Below are positions 1 to 9,155 of a stretch of 64,000 nucleotides of DNA, in pieces. The stretch is taken from positions 1 to 64,000 of the forward strand of contig QHZD01000027.1 in the NCBI GenBank assembly GCA_003225315.1. The letters run 5' to 3'. The translations under genes and the position numbers were made by a program. The stretch is from Acidobacteriota bacterium (GTDB lineage Bacteria > Acidobacteriota > Terriglobia > Acidiferrales > UBA7541). How positions within the stretch are numbered: position 1 is the stretch's first letter; each line of letters starts with the position of its first letter. Below the pieces are notes generated by a model. It was not told the origin of the DNA and searched no databases. It worked only from the letters and a program-made list of their open reading frames with translations.

Positions 1-1151
1 CGGCGGATTTCTTCGCGCGAATACCCAGGTCCCCAGTAAGTGTGATCCATCACAAAAGAGCGCGGCTTGCCAAGTTTCTGGTGCCACACATAAAACGCGG
101 CACCCACTGCAAGCCCCGCGTCCCCCGCGGCTGGATGGACGTAGACCTGCTCAAACCCGGTGCGGTCGAAAATTTTGCCGTTAGCGACACAGTTGAAAGC
201 CACTCCACCGGCCAGACATACAGCCTTAAGGGGTGTGTGCAACCTCTTCAAGGTCAGCAGGCGAAAATAAACCTCCTCCAGCCGCGCCTGCAGTGATGCC
301 GCCAGGTTGCGATGACGCTGGTCGAGAGGTTCTTCCGGAGAGCGCGCGGGGCCCAGTCTGCGTGACATTTCCTCCGAGAACAGTTTCCCTAGCGCGGGCA
401 TTTTGTCGCTTTCGGCCCACACCATCTCCGGCCCGGTGCGGTGATGCGTGAAGTATTTGAGGCTCAAGTGGAAGCCGGTGAACTTGTGGTCTTGGCGCAG
501 AATGTCGCGAAATACTTCAAGTTGCTCCGGTTGACCGTACGCGGCCAGTCCCATCACTTTGTATTCGTCACCGAACTTCGGAAAGCCGAGATACTGTGTG
601 ACTGCCGTGTAGTACAGGCCGAGCGAGTGCGGGAATGGAATTGCGCCGTCAATCTCCATGCGGTTGCCGATCCCCAAGCCCCACATGGTGCTCGCAAAAT
701 CGCCGAGGCCGTCGGCCGAGAGCAGGAACGCATGCTCGAATGGTGAAACGAAGAACGCGCTTGCCAGGTGAGCCTGATGGTGCTCAATGCGGTGAAACTT
801 TGCCCCTAGCTTTTTGGGATCGGAATCAAATGCCGCGGCCAGCGCCTCCGGAATACCCGTGAATTTTGCAAGGACTTTGAGGCGTTCGCGCGCAAAGGAC
901 GGCATGCGCAGTGCATAGAAAAGTTTCGTGGCCAGCCTGGCGTATGGATTTCGCGGCACGGCGACGTGATCGATGTCCGAAAGTGTGAGGCCCGCTTCCT
1001 TCAGGCAATAGCGAATCGCTTGCGCGGGGAATCCCGCCGCGTATTTCACGCGATTGAAGCGTTCCTCCTCGACCGCGGCGATCAGTTGGCCGTCGCAGAC
1101 AATCGCCGCAGAAGCGTTCCCGTGGTACGCATTGATCCCCAGAATGTTCAT
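1..1151 (-). CDS. Carbamoyltransferase, NodU/TobZ family (3' end cut by window edge)
   Basis: The reading frame is open from the ATG at 1151 to the window edge, giving 383 codons; the C-terminus lies outside. The N-terminus MNILGINAYHGN and the early EEERFNR segment are typical of the Kae1-like domain of O-carbamoyltransferases. An EHHQAHLASAF segment supplies the metal-binding histidines, followed by SADGLGDF, a YKVMGLAAYG segment and the CLAGGVAFNCVANG segment seen in NodU/TobZ proteins. These enzymes transfer carbamoyl from carbamoyl phosphate, via carbamoyl-AMP, to a hydroxyl of a sugar or antibiotic. The gene lies 33 bp downstream of the AsnB-type gene, in the same direction, at the end of a glycosyltransferase cassette. 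A glycan acceptor is therefore likely but inferred. A second carbamoyltransferase lies at 27645-29321. Confidence 0.9.
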   Translation of the reverse strand, partial: MNILGINAYHGNASAAIVCDGQLIAAVEEERFNRVKYAAGFPAQAIRYCLKEAGLTLSDIDHVAVPRNPYARLATKLFYALRMPSFARERLKVLAKFTGIPEALAAAFDSDPKKLGAKFHRIEHHQAHLASAFFVSPFEHAFLLSADGLGDFASTMWGLGIGNRMEIDGAIPFPHSLGLYYTAVTQYLGFPKFGDEYKVMGLAAYGQPEQLEVFRDILRQDHKFTGFHLSLKYFTHHRTGPEMVWAESDKMPALGKLFSEEMSRRLGPARSPEEPLDQRHRNLAASLQARLEEVYFRLLTLKRLHTPLKAVCLAGGVAFNCVANGKIFDRTGFEQVYVHPAAGDAGLAVGAAFYVWHQKLGKPRSFVMDHTYWGPGYSREEIR

Positions 1152-1184
1152 CGCGTGATTTGGAAGTGTACCCCAGCCGGAAGA

Positions 1185-3143
1185 TTATGCCGCGAGGTGC
1201 CGGCGGCACCACTCATTCAGGACGTACAAGGACCAGGGGCGCGACCATGTGGTTTTTGCGGCAAGAAAATCCGTCCAAACGGAAGGAACGCCACCCTGGC
1301 GAAGATACGAGGCCAGCGGCGGCGCAGGGTCCGCGAAGCTTGCTTCGATGCGACCGCGCAACGGTCCGCGGAGCCATTCTTCCCACGGCAAAGTAAAGGT
1401 GCGTTTGCGCTGTGCAAGAATTTCCTGCGGGAGCAAATCGCCGAGGGCCTCCGCAAGCAATGCCTTTTGCGCACCGGGACGGCGGCGTGCCGTATCCGGC
1501 AGCGAGCCCACAAATTCAACCAACGGTGTGTCGAGGAGCGGCACCCGGACTTCAAGCGATCGCGCCATGCTCACCGTGTCCGTATCGCGCAGCAGCGTGC
1601 TTGCCATGTAGGTGCGCATCTCCAGCCAGGAAATTCCGCCGGCGGATTCGAGCTTTCGCGCTTCGTCCGCCGTGCGCTCCAGCCAGCCGAGCCAGGTCGG
1701 CTCCAGCGTCACGCCGTCAGCGCCCACCGTGCTCGGGCGAAACCGCGGTTCAATGACTCCTTCGAGCTGCCCAGGCGGGAAGAGCGTCCGCGCAAAATAA
1801 TAAGGATGTGGCAAAGCGTCCGGATACGCCCACGCAGCCGCGGTTTTGCGCGCCGCGTCGGGTGAACGGTGTCGCGATGCGAGAACGGCAACGAGCGGAG
1901 CCGTCATTCGTCGCACGGCCGCGGGCACGAACCATGCACAGCGGATCAGTCTCGCAAGCCGCGGAGTATCCACAAAAGTGGGATAGCCTGCAAACAGCTC
2001 GTCTCCGCCCAGCCCCGATAGCGCCACTTTCAGACCAATCTGTTTCGCGGCCCACGACACAAAGTATGTGTTGATTCCATTCATGGTCGGCTGGTCGAGA
2101 GCAGCAAGAGCTTCATCCAAACGCGAAAGGATCGACTCGCCGCTTAAAGGCACTTCCGTGTGCTTGGTTTTGAACCGCTTCGCTGCCAACGCTGCGAGCT
2201 CTGCTTCGTCAAACGCCGTACCCGGAAACGTCAGTGTAAAACTCTCGATTCCGTGCCGTGCTTGAGCCGCAAGCCCCGCGATTGCGCCGGAGTCCAGCCC
2301 GCTGGAAAGAAACAAACCCACTGGCACGTCGGCAATCAGGTGTTTGCGCACGGCATCTTCAAGAAGCGGCCGCAATTTCTTCGCCGCCGAAGAAAGATCG
2401 CGCGGCCTATGCATGTCCCGCGCCGCGGGAGAAATCGTAGGGTCCCACCAGGGACGCGCGCGCGGCGTGCGGCGCCGCTCCGGCACATGCAGCAGCATGC
2501 GATGCCCCGGCGGAAGAGAAAACACTCCTTCCACAAGCGTAACGGGTTCCGAGACGCTTCCAAAAAGCAGATAGGCGGTCACGGCATCTTGCGACAGGCG
2601 CTTGGGAACGGCACCCGACGCAAGCAGCGCTCGAACTTCCGAGGCAAAGGCGAATCCGTCCGGCGTTTGCGTGTAATAGAGCGGCTTGATACCCAACGGG
2701 TCGCGCGCCAGGAAGAGAATCGGAGCCGTGGCATACCGTTGGCGGAGATCAAGCAGCGCCAAAGCGAACATGCCCCGCAGTTCGGTCAAGGAATCCTCGC
2801 CCCACTCTTCCCATGCGTGAACGAGAATTTCCGTATCCGACTGCGTTGCGAAGCGGTGGCCGCAAAGCGACAAGCGCTCTCGCAGGTCGCGATAGTTGTA
2901 AAGCTCGCCGTTGAAGACCACCGCCACGTCTTTGGTTTCGTTCCAGATGGGCTGATGGCCGCCGGCCAGGTCGATGATGCTCAGCCTGCGCATCCCCAGT
3001 GCGAGCCCCGGCGCGCGCGGATTTCCCGCAAGAAAGCCCTCGTCATCGGGACCGCGCTGGCGCATCGCGGCGGTCATGGCGCGAACGCGCGATTCTGCTT
3101 CCCTAGTCCGCGAAGCAAACGCGACGCCGCATATACCGCACAC
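1185..3143 (-). CDS. asnB: Asparagine synthase (glutamine-hydrolysing)-type amidotransferase
   Basis: The 652-residue protein has two domains. The N-terminal class-II glutamine amidotransferase domain begins Met-Cys-Gly-Ile-Cys-Gly, with Cys2 as expected nucleophile, and contains the RGPDDEG and FNGELYNY motifs. The C-terminal synthetase domain has the PP-loop SSGLDS at about residue 280. An upstream in-frame start at 3188 would add 15 residues before the catalytic Cys. I chose the GTG at 3143 because it places the Cys at position 2, and because it sits 1 bp after the stop of the upstream gene. AsnB-like proteins in polysaccharide loci often amidate sugar acids or peptides rather than aspartate; here the neighbours (transglutaminase-like, carbamoyltransferase, glycosyltransferases) favour such a tailoring role, which is inference. 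Confidence 0.9.
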   Translation of the reverse strand: MCGICGVAFASRTREAESRVRAMTAAMRQRGPDDEGFLAGNPRAPGLALGMRRLSIIDLAGGHQPIWNETKDVAVVFNGELYNYRDLRERLSLCGHRFATQSDTEILVHAWEEWGEDSLTELRGMFALALLDLRQRYATAPILFLARDPLGIKPLYYTQTPDGFAFASEVRALLASGAVPKRLSQDAVTAYLLFGSVSEPVTLVEGVFSLPPGHRMLLHVPERRRTPRARPWWDPTISPAARDMHRPRDLSSAAKKLRPLLEDAVRKHLIADVPVGLFLSSGLDSGAIAGLAAQARHGIESFTLTFPGTAFDEAELAALAAKRFKTKHTEVPLSGESILSRLDEALAALDQPTMNGINTYFVSWAAKQIGLKVALSGLGGDELFAGYPTFVDTPRLARLIRCAWFVPAAVRRMTAPLVAVLASRHRSPDAARKTAAAWAYPDALPHPYYFARTLFPPGQLEGVIEPRFRPSTVGADGVTLEPTWLGWLERTADEARKLESAGGISWLEMRTYMASTLLRDTDTVSMARSLEVRVPLLDTPLVEFVGSLPDTARRRPGAQKALLAEALGDLLPQEILAQRKRTFTLPWEEWLRGPLRGRIEASFADPAPPLASYLRQGGVPSVWTDFLAAKTTWSRPWSLYVLNEWCRRHLAA

Positions 3144-3144
3144 G

Positions 3145-4005
3145 CTATTGTTTGATTTCCGGCGCCGAGAAGAAGGTGGCACCCGCACGGATGGCGTGCT
3201 CTCGCAAATGGAAGCGCGGGATTCTCAGGCGGTGGTCCGCATACCAGGCGAGCCCGGCTCGCAAGAGCAGGAAGAACATCGCCGCCACGGCGGAGAGCAC
3301 CAGATAGAAAAAAGATTCGCGCTCCAGCAGCAGGCTCCAGTCGACCGCTTCCTCCCAGCCCGGGTAGACCCTATCCATCAACGGTCGAAGATACAACCCG
3401 TTGAGGGGCAGCCGAGTCAGCCGAACATGTGCGAAGCGGTCGTAATTGTACTCGCGCGGATAGTTCGGGACGACGCTGATCGCCTCGGAAAACACGGCAG
3501 GATCCTGCAGTTCCTTGCGCGTTAAGTAATGGCCCTTGGCGTCCTTCATGATGACCCGGTAAGTCGGGTCCACGATGATCCAGCGATCGATAATCAGGAC
3601 TTCAGCAATCACATGCTTGGTGGTGTGCTCGGGAGACAAAAGGAGCAGGCGGCGCACTCGCAGATCGGAGCTTCGCGCGAGATTCAGGAAGGCGTTCGTC
3701 GCCGTGCCGCAGACGTTCAACAGTTGGCGGTAAGTAAGCGTCATTTCCGGATCGCGTGTAGCAAGCTTGTCCGGATTGTTCGTACTGGCTCGCGATGGGT
3801 CGGCACGCATCCAGTTCAGAATGGCTTGGACTTTTTGTTCCGCGGGCTGGCTATTGGGGACAATTGCGTCGGAGAATCCGTCGAGATACCGGCGCACGGA
3901 GTATTCCCGGACGCACGAGTAAACCATCGCTACGAGCGCAGTGGCCAGCAGCAGGTTGCTGCTCCACCAGATGACACGGAACGTCCTATGTTGGCCCCTT
4001 GGCAA
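3145..4005 (-). CDS. Membrane-anchored transglutaminase-like protein
   Basis: The protein has 286 residues. A transmembrane segment spans about residues 11-30 and a second one about 232-252. Between them lies a transglutaminase-core-like segment with a plausible Cys-His-Asp triad: Cys99 in LLNVCGTA, His131 in TTKHVIAEV and Asp146 in WIIVDPTYR. This order and spacing match transglutaminase-like thiol hydrolases/transferases, but the substrate is unknown. The start is TTG at 4005; a GGAG ribosome site lies about 7 bases upstream, around the stop of the preceding glycosyltransferase gene, and no ATG is better placed. It sits 4 bp after that gene and 1 bp before the AsnB start, so it is probably translated with them. 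It could act on a peptide or amide group outside the membrane; this is inferred from context. Confidence 0.75.
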   Translation of the reverse strand: MPRGQHRTFRVIWWSSNLLLATALVAMVYSCVREYSVRRYLDGFSDAIVPNSQPAEQKVQAILNWMRADPSRASTNNPDKLATRDPEMTLTYRQLLNVCGTATNAFLNLARSSDLRVRRLLLLSPEHTTKHVIAEVLIIDRWIIVDPTYRVIMKDAKGHYLTRKELQDPAVFSEAISVVPNYPREYNYDRFAHVRLTRLPLNGLYLRPLMDRVYPGWEEAVDWSLLLERESFFYLVLSAVAAMFFLLLRAGLAWYADHRLRIPRFHLREHAIRAGATFFSAPEIKQ

Positions 4006-4009
4006 GCCG

Positions 4010-5239
4010 CTACTCCATCCGTTCCGATTCTGCCTTCATCGCCTGACGCGAAGCAAGCGTGGCGTACAACGTTTCCATCTCGCGAACGGGTTCATCCCAT
4101 CCTAGTCGCGACGTGACCACCGCGCATCCAGCTGCCAGCCGCGCGCGAAGTTCCGTTTCATGCAGGATCCTCTCAATCGCGCCAGAAAGCGCCGCCGGGT
4201 CGTGGGGCACCACCAGCCCAGCCTCATCTGCTAGCAGTGGTGCAATCCCGCATTGCTCTGTCACGATCGCCGGAGTCCCTGCAGCTACCGCTTCCGCTGC
4301 TGTATTCCCGAAGTTTTCATTTTGCGACGGAAGCACGAAAACATCCGCATCCCGGTAAGCCGCCCACTTGGCCTCACCAAATACCGCACCCACGAATCGA
4401 ACCTTGCTTTGAACGCCCAGTTGGCTGGCGAGCTCGGACAGTTTTGCTTTTTCGCCGCTTTCGTCAGGTCCTGCGAAGACTAGCGTCATTGGTATTCCTG
4501 TGGAGCGGCTCGTGAGCTCCGCGAATGCCCGCAGAAGCAAGTCCGGACTTTTCTTGGCGGATAGCCGCCCCAGAAAAAGGATCAACTTTTCTTCTGGCGA
4601 AATTCCGCGTGCTTTCCGGAATGTGCCTCGCGGGGGCCAGGATGCGGGCACTTCCACGCCGTTCCGCCGCAATAGCACTTTCGAGTGCGCAATGCCTCCG
4701 TCGGCGAGTTCCTCGCCTTCCTGCTTCGAAGTGACGATTACCGCGCTTGCCCCTTCGAGTAGCCGCCTTCCCCAAATCGTATGATACATCCGTTTCAGCA
4801 AGAGACTTCGCACAATGGGCACGAACATCCCGATGGGCTCGAGCACGTACGGCAGACCTCCCTTGCGGCTAGCCGCCGCAACTGCCGGGCCGAGCAAATC
4901 GTAGAGCCCGAATATGTGCACGACATCGAAATTCTGCAGCCGCGCCCGGCAGTATCGCTTGACCGCAGGATTCCAGCTCACGCTCCGGTAGCGCAGCCAC
5001 GTTGGGATGTAGATTGCCTGCACGCCATTCTCATTCCGCCGCCAGCCAAACGGGGACCGTTCTGCCGTGATTTTTTCTTCCTGCGTTTCCACTCGTTTTT
5101 CCAGCCCCCAGTCCGCAGTAACGACGGTGACCTGATGGCCGCGTCTCGCCAAGCCTTCAGAGAGAGCGCGCACTTTCACCGGGGGACCGCCGAATTCCAG
5201 AAAGGGAGCGTACGTTTCCGTAACGTTCAGGATTCGCAT
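4010..5239 (-). CDS. Glycosyltransferase family 4
   Basis: The 409-residue GT-B protein begins MRILNVTETYAPFLEFGGP, the usual N-terminal start of GT4 enzymes with a glycine-rich loop. The C-terminal half has LFLGRLSAKKSPDLLLRAF and the FVLPSQNENFGNTAAEAVA region carrying the E-x7-E-like nucleotide-sugar site. It would transfer a sugar from a nucleotide donor to a growing lipid-linked glycan at the cytoplasmic face. A much longer frame continues upstream to 6154, but that part is antisense-frame shadow of the neighbouring transferase. The ATG at 5239 matches the family start and overlaps the upstream gene by 13 bp, suggesting translational coupling. Confidence 0.9.
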   Translation of the reverse strand: MRILNVTETYAPFLEFGGPPVKVRALSEGLARRGHQVTVVTADWGLEKRVETQEEKITAERSPFGWRRNENGVQAIYIPTWLRYRSVSWNPAVKRYCRARLQNFDVVHIFGLYDLLGPAVAAASRKGGLPYVLEPIGMFVPIVRSLLLKRMYHTIWGRRLLEGASAVIVTSKQEGEELADGGIAHSKVLLRRNGVEVPASWPPRGTFRKARGISPEEKLILFLGRLSAKKSPDLLLRAFAELTSRSTGIPMTLVFAGPDESGEKAKLSELASQLGVQSKVRFVGAVFGEAKWAAYRDADVFVLPSQNENFGNTAAEAVAAGTPAIVTEQCGIAPLLADEAGLVVPHDPAALSGAIERILHETELRARLAAGCAVVTSRLGWDEPVREMETLYATLASRQAMKAESERME

Positions 5240-6378
5240 TGTTCGCGGAGGATCTTTTTCAATGATTTCGCGAAGACGTTGAAGCGGAACTCGTGCTCCG
5301 CCCGCTGCTTCGCGCGCGCGCCCATCTCTTTCGCATGAACGGGGTCGGCTAGCAGGGTTTCCAGGCTTGTCGCAAGCTGGATCGGGTCGCCGTGCGGCAC
5401 CAGATAACCGGTGACGCCATCCTGAATCACCTCGGGCGCGCCCCCGTGCAGGCCCCCGATTACCGGCTTGCCGCACGCCATCGCCTCCAGATAGACCAGG
5501 CCGAATCCCTCTCCCCGGCTGGGCAACGCAAAAATCTCGCACGCGGCGTAGCATGCCGCAATCTCCGAATAGGTCAGTCCGGTCAGGAAATGCACGTGGC
5601 GGTTCATTCCGGTTTGCTCCGCCAGATCCTCCAGCCAAGCGCGGTCGTCGCCCGCGCCCACCAGCGCCAGTTGCACCTCCGGCCTTTGCGTCAGGAGCCG
5701 GGGCAGCGCGGTGATCAGTGTGTCCATGCCTTTGTACCGTTCTGACGCCAGCCAGCGTCCCACACTCAGAATCACTCGTCCCGAAGGGAAGTTTTCCGGC
5801 AGCACGGGATGCGAGCCCGGGCTGATCAGTGCTTCGAATTGCGGATCGAGCCCCCACGGCAGAACGCGTATCCGCTCTTCCGGTACGCCTTGTTCCTCGG
5901 CCACGTGCGCCGCCGTATCCTTGCTCGGAACGAGAACTAAACTCGAATGCTGCAGCGCCACGCGCTGCAAGATCCCTAGTGGTTCCCAGACGTCCGCGCC
6001 ATGCGCGCACACGATGCTTTTCATCCGTGGCGCGGCAATCCGCATCATTTGCACCACAGGAGCGAGATTTGGATGCGCGGCCAGGACTAGTTTTGCTTTG
6101 CGGCGCGCCGCGCGTAGCGCTGTCGCCGTGAATCGCCCTTTGGAGCGTTCGCACCCGGTGAACACAAATTCACGCCCCGCCAGTGTCATCCGGTGCAGCT
6201 CCGGGGAGTCATTCAAGGTGAGCAAGCGGCATTCCATGCCACGGCTGGCGGCAAATTCCGTCAGCACCGCCGCCAGGTGGCGGCCGGCTCGCTGCACCCC
6301 GCCGGGTGCGTCCAGTTCAGGGAAGAGGCCAATGACCACGGGCCGAGTCTGCCAAGCGCAGCGGCCAATGGCAAGCAC
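5227..6378 (-). CDS. Glycosyltransferase family 4
   Basis: The protein is about 383 residues with a GT-B fold pattern. The N-terminus VVIGLFPELDAPGGVQRAG contains the acceptor-side glycine loop. The C-terminal half contains VILSVGRWLASERYKGMD and FALPSRGEGFGLVYLEAMA, the E-x7-E motif. Only GTG codons serve as starts: 6378, used here, or codon 14 at 6339, just before the conserved strand; neither has a strong ribosome site, so the N-terminal 13 residues are uncertain. It is the first gene of the minus-strand cassette that runs through the second transferase, the transglutaminase-like gene, AsnB and the carbamoyltransferase. Confidence 0.88.
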   Translation of the reverse strand: MLAIGRCAWQTRPVVIGLFPELDAPGGVQRAGRHLAAVLTEFAASRGMECRLLTLNDSPELHRMTLAGREFVFTGCERSKGRFTATALRAARRKAKLVLAAHPNLAPVVQMMRIAAPRMKSIVCAHGADVWEPLGILQRVALQHSSLVLVPSKDTAAHVAEEQGVPEERIRVLPWGLDPQFEALISPGSHPVLPENFPSGRVILSVGRWLASERYKGMDTLITALPRLLTQRPEVQLALVGAGDDRAWLEDLAEQTGMNRHVHFLTGLTYSEIAACYAACEIFALPSRGEGFGLVYLEAMACGKPVIGGLHGGAPEVIQDGVTGYLVPHGDPIQLATSLETLLADPVHAKEMGARAKQRAEHEFRFNVFAKSLKKILREQCES

Positions 6379-6468
6379 GTATGCAAAACCTGTGTCGGAA
6401 AAGCCTAGCTAGGTCGCCAGGCTTGGTGGTCGGCAAATTCAGTGGATTACTGGCTGTCCGTCAAACTG

Positions 6469-7323
6469 TCAGAATTCGGGCGGCTGGGACGCTTTCTGAT
6501 CCGGGGACACGGGCGCGGCCCGGGAAGAATCCTTTTCGGCCTGAAATGCTGCTTTCTTCAGATGAACGTCGCCGTCAACGTATGCGGTAAATTCAGTCCC
6601 TTGCGTGACAACCACATCTTTACCGGAAGCCAGTGGAAGAGTCCCTCCACCCGATGAACTCTCTTGGAAAGAGCGCACTGCGGCCTTTTCGTTGTTCTTG
6701 AGGCGGACGAAGTCAATGCTGAAAGCCAATTTTCCGCCGTGTCCCAGGCGTTTCTTGGGTTCTGCTTCCTTCACGATACCGGTGGCTGCCGCATCCTTCG
6801 GAATCACCGCAAGGCCGTCAACACTCACCTCTTCGGTCACTTGCAGATCCACCGCGTCTCCAACGTGTGCGGTCGCGGAAGAAATGGTCTTGCCAAGTCT
6901 CACATGAATCGGAGTGCCGTTGCGCAAAGTAAATTCAGACGGATTGGGTGGAGCGCTCGGAGCAGTTCCCGCGGTCGATCCCGGCGCGTCATATTGAGTG
7001 CGCTCTCGTACCGTCGGCGCTGGCTTGGCCAGCGGGGCCTTGGCGCCCGGCTTGTCCTTCAAGAGCAGGAGACTCTCTACGGGGACGAAACCCACTTCGC
7101 CCTTGGCAGTGCGCACACCGAAGTACACATCGTATCGACCGGTGATTTGCACCTGCTCCCCACACTGCAGCGTCGTCCGCACATCCAGCGTGGTCATGGA
7201 GCTGTATAGATAGACGTAGTCGCCTGTGCGTGGGCACTCTACCTGGCCCACGCTTTGCGCTTGTGCAATTGCGGGGCAAAAAATGCTGAGGAATAGAGCG
7301 AAATACTTGGCGTCGAATTTCAT
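6469..7323 (-). CDS. Secreted SH3-like domain protein
   Basis: The protein has 284 residues. An N-terminal signal peptide ends near AQAQ (about residue 23). An SH3b-like segment follows (about 28-90), with YVYLYSSMTTLDVRTTL and GEVGFVPVESLLLL. A proline-rich linker leads to a second domain of about 130 residues starting FTLRNGTPIHVRLGKTISS, which has the look of the TrbI/VirB10-like or OB-like beta domains common in acidobacterial envelope proteins. The C-terminal tail is charged and disordered. An exported envelope role is likely; no enzymatic motif is visible. A CCCG-AAAA-CGGG inverted repeat lies at 7349-7360 in the leader. It is separated from the glycosyltransferase cassette by about 90 bp. 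Confidence 0.7.
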   Translation of the reverse strand: MKFDAKYFALFLSIFCPAIAQAQSVGQVECPRTGDYVYLYSSMTTLDVRTTLQCGEQVQITGRYDVYFGVRTAKGEVGFVPVESLLLLKDKPGAKAPLAKPAPTVRERTQYDAPGSTAGTAPSAPPNPSEFTLRNGTPIHVRLGKTISSATAHVGDAVDLQVTEEVSVDGLAVIPKDAAATGIVKEAEPKKRLGHGGKLAFSIDFVRLKNNEKAAVRSFQESSSGGGTLPLASGKDVVVTQGTEFTAYVDGDVHLKKAAFQAEKDSSRAAPVSPDQKASQPPEF

Positions 7324-7610
7324 CTTGTACCTGCTGGTCCCAAAGTTGCCCGAAAACGGGAAGATGCCACGCTTCTATCTCAACGCAAGATGGTTCTCTC
7401 TGACAAGAAGTGTAACTACCGCATTTATATAAAGAGATACCATGGGAAATCGGCCGGACATCAGGAATGCTAAGGATCATCGGCGCTCTTCGATTAGTGA
7501 ATCAGTTTCCGACTGCTCGACTCACCAGTCTCTGACAAGACTTGAGTGCGCTAACGCACGCGACCGCAAACTCGCGTTCCGCCTCAGGCGGCGACTTCAC
7601 CTGGAGTATC

Positions 7611-8834
7611 TTAATCAGCAGTCTTGAGGCTAGTCCTCTTCGCTAGCAAGGCCAATCGCTGGTTGTGATTCATGGGCTCCCACGGGACAAGTTTCTCGGC
7701 AAGTACATCCATTCTGCGCAAAAGAGTCAACTCCACGAAAAGTCCCATAAAATCCAAGTCTCGGAAGACCAACGAGCCAGCCTCTCTCATCTTGTCGCGA
7801 ATCCGCTCAAAATGAACTGGCATCTCGGTCCAGTGAAGGCTGGCACGGTGGTGATGGCAGAGGTGGTATCCTTCGTTCATGAAGTTCACCTCATCCACAA
7901 CGGTCACGGAATTGGTGAAATAATCTTCAGGACGTTCCGGGTCACAGAAGGCGTGCTGGACCCATGCGGTGATTGCGTTGATGAAATTCATGCAGAGAAG
8001 AGGAACCAGTACGAACATCGTCCCAATTCTCCAATCGTAAATAAAGACAGCTCCGAAATAAGCATAGTAGCGCGCCATTCCCCACAACATGCGCCTTCGG
8101 CTCTTTTCATCGCCTCTCGCTCTAAAGTAGGCGTAGGGAGCAAGCCCCAAAACCGTCCAACTGTTGTCCGAGAGATACCACAGGAAATCGAGCCGGCTGG
8201 TTCGATCGTAGCCCATCGTGTTGCGAGTGTCCTCGGGCCCACTGTTCTCTCTATGGTGGAGACACACATGAGCCGTCCGGCCCAGTTCCGGAATGTTCCC
8301 ATAGAAATACCCGAGGAAGAATTCGACGTAGCGGCCGAAGACTTTGTCGTATTTCTCCGAAAAGTAGCCCTGGCGCCTGTGTGCCTCCAAGTGGCTGGCG
8401 CTGAACATCCTCACAAACCGCTGGAACTTGGGACCGTAAAGAGAAAGATAGAAAGCGATCGCCAGCAGCAGCCGAGGTTTCCCTAAAACGAGTTGAATCA
8501 CGAAAATTGGCACGGCGGTAAGACTGAGAGACACCATCAGTCGTAACGCGGGCGTGTCTCGGGAGTCCCGCAGCACTCTTTGGCCCAGCCTGTCGAGGAC
8601 TCGTTCGTACGCCCGGGAAAGAAATCCATACGCGTCGCGTAACGGACGAATCCTTCCGAGGAACACGGCCGCCGCGTAGAATCCGAAAGAAAGCGCAGCC
8701 ACGGGCAACGCCGCCAAGGCGCTTGCCAAACCCATAAGGATTGCGAACCCTTGAAACAAGAATAGGAGTTTGGGTTTGGTTCCAAAACTCATCGTCATCG
8801 AGGAGGTGCCTAACTCGGGGTTATAGGTTTCCAT
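7611..8834 (-). CDS. Membrane fatty-acid desaturase/hydroxylase-like protein
   Basis: The protein is about 407 residues, with several hydrophobic segments (two in the first 90 residues, others around 110-150 and 245-300). Three histidine clusters are present: HLEAH, HVCLHH and a late YHLCHHH. This is the arrangement of membrane di-iron desaturases/hydroxylases, which oxidise lipid chains using O2. The final helix pair around WVQHAF and the NEGYH motif are also typical. A TTG start at 8852 is possible, but the ATG at 8834 is preferred. No electron-transfer partner is adjacent, so the substrate cannot be named. Confidence 0.8.
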   Translation of the reverse strand: METYNPELGTSSMTMSFGTKPKLLFLFQGFAILMGLASALAALPVAALSFGFYAAAVFLGRIRPLRDAYGFLSRAYERVLDRLGQRVLRDSRDTPALRLMVSLSLTAVPIFVIQLVLGKPRLLLAIAFYLSLYGPKFQRFVRMFSASHLEAHRRQGYFSEKYDKVFGRYVEFFLGYFYGNIPELGRTAHVCLHHRENSGPEDTRNTMGYDRTSRLDFLWYLSDNSWTVLGLAPYAYFRARGDEKSRRRMLWGMARYYAYFGAVFIYDWRIGTMFVLVPLLCMNFINAITAWVQHAFCDPERPEDYFTNSVTVVDEVNFMNEGYHLCHHHRASLHWTEMPVHFERIRDKMREAGSLVFRDLDFMGLFVELTLLRRMDVLAEKLVPWEPMNHNQRLALLAKRTSLKTAD

Positions 8835-9155
8835 TTCAGCACCGTGCGCCAAGATTTGGCTTATGCACCCGAGTGGTGATATTAGGCCGCGCTGCGAAAG
8901 CGAGTCAACATGGGCTCATGATGGGAATGCCCCTAACCCACCAGTTGCGAAAGACTGCCTAGCGGGATCGTCTCGCTTGCTTACGACTTACGGCAGAAGG
9001 TATCTGGCGAATGACAATGGCCGGCGCGCGCGGAAGCCGACGGCGCTCTTCTCAGGGCAAAAGCAGAACGACGTGACCGCGTCTCAATCGCCGAAGTTGT
9101 CGCCAATCGTCCTGGCTAGCTTCCTCGTCAAACCGTCCTGGGTTATCCTTCGGCG
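8835..9155. other. Noncoding gap between divergent genes
   Basis: About 320 bp separate the divergent desaturase-like gene and the VOC gene. It should hold both promoters. I see no RNA gene, repeat or convincing conserved ORF; the short frames here have no recognisable motif. Confidence 0.5.

Noticed and set aside
2160-3155. 331-codon plus-strand ORF opposite the AsnB gene
   Set aside because: Arg/Pro-rich antisense shadow of a clear AsnB-type gene.
5240-6154. N-terminal extension of the glycosyltransferase frame ending at 4010
   Set aside because: It is the other-frame shadow of the GT4 gene at 5227-6378; the GT fold starts at the ATG at 5239.
7442-7627. 61-codon plus-strand ORF in the gap before the desaturase-like gene
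   Set aside because: No motif and no good ribosome site; it overlaps the convergent gene end.
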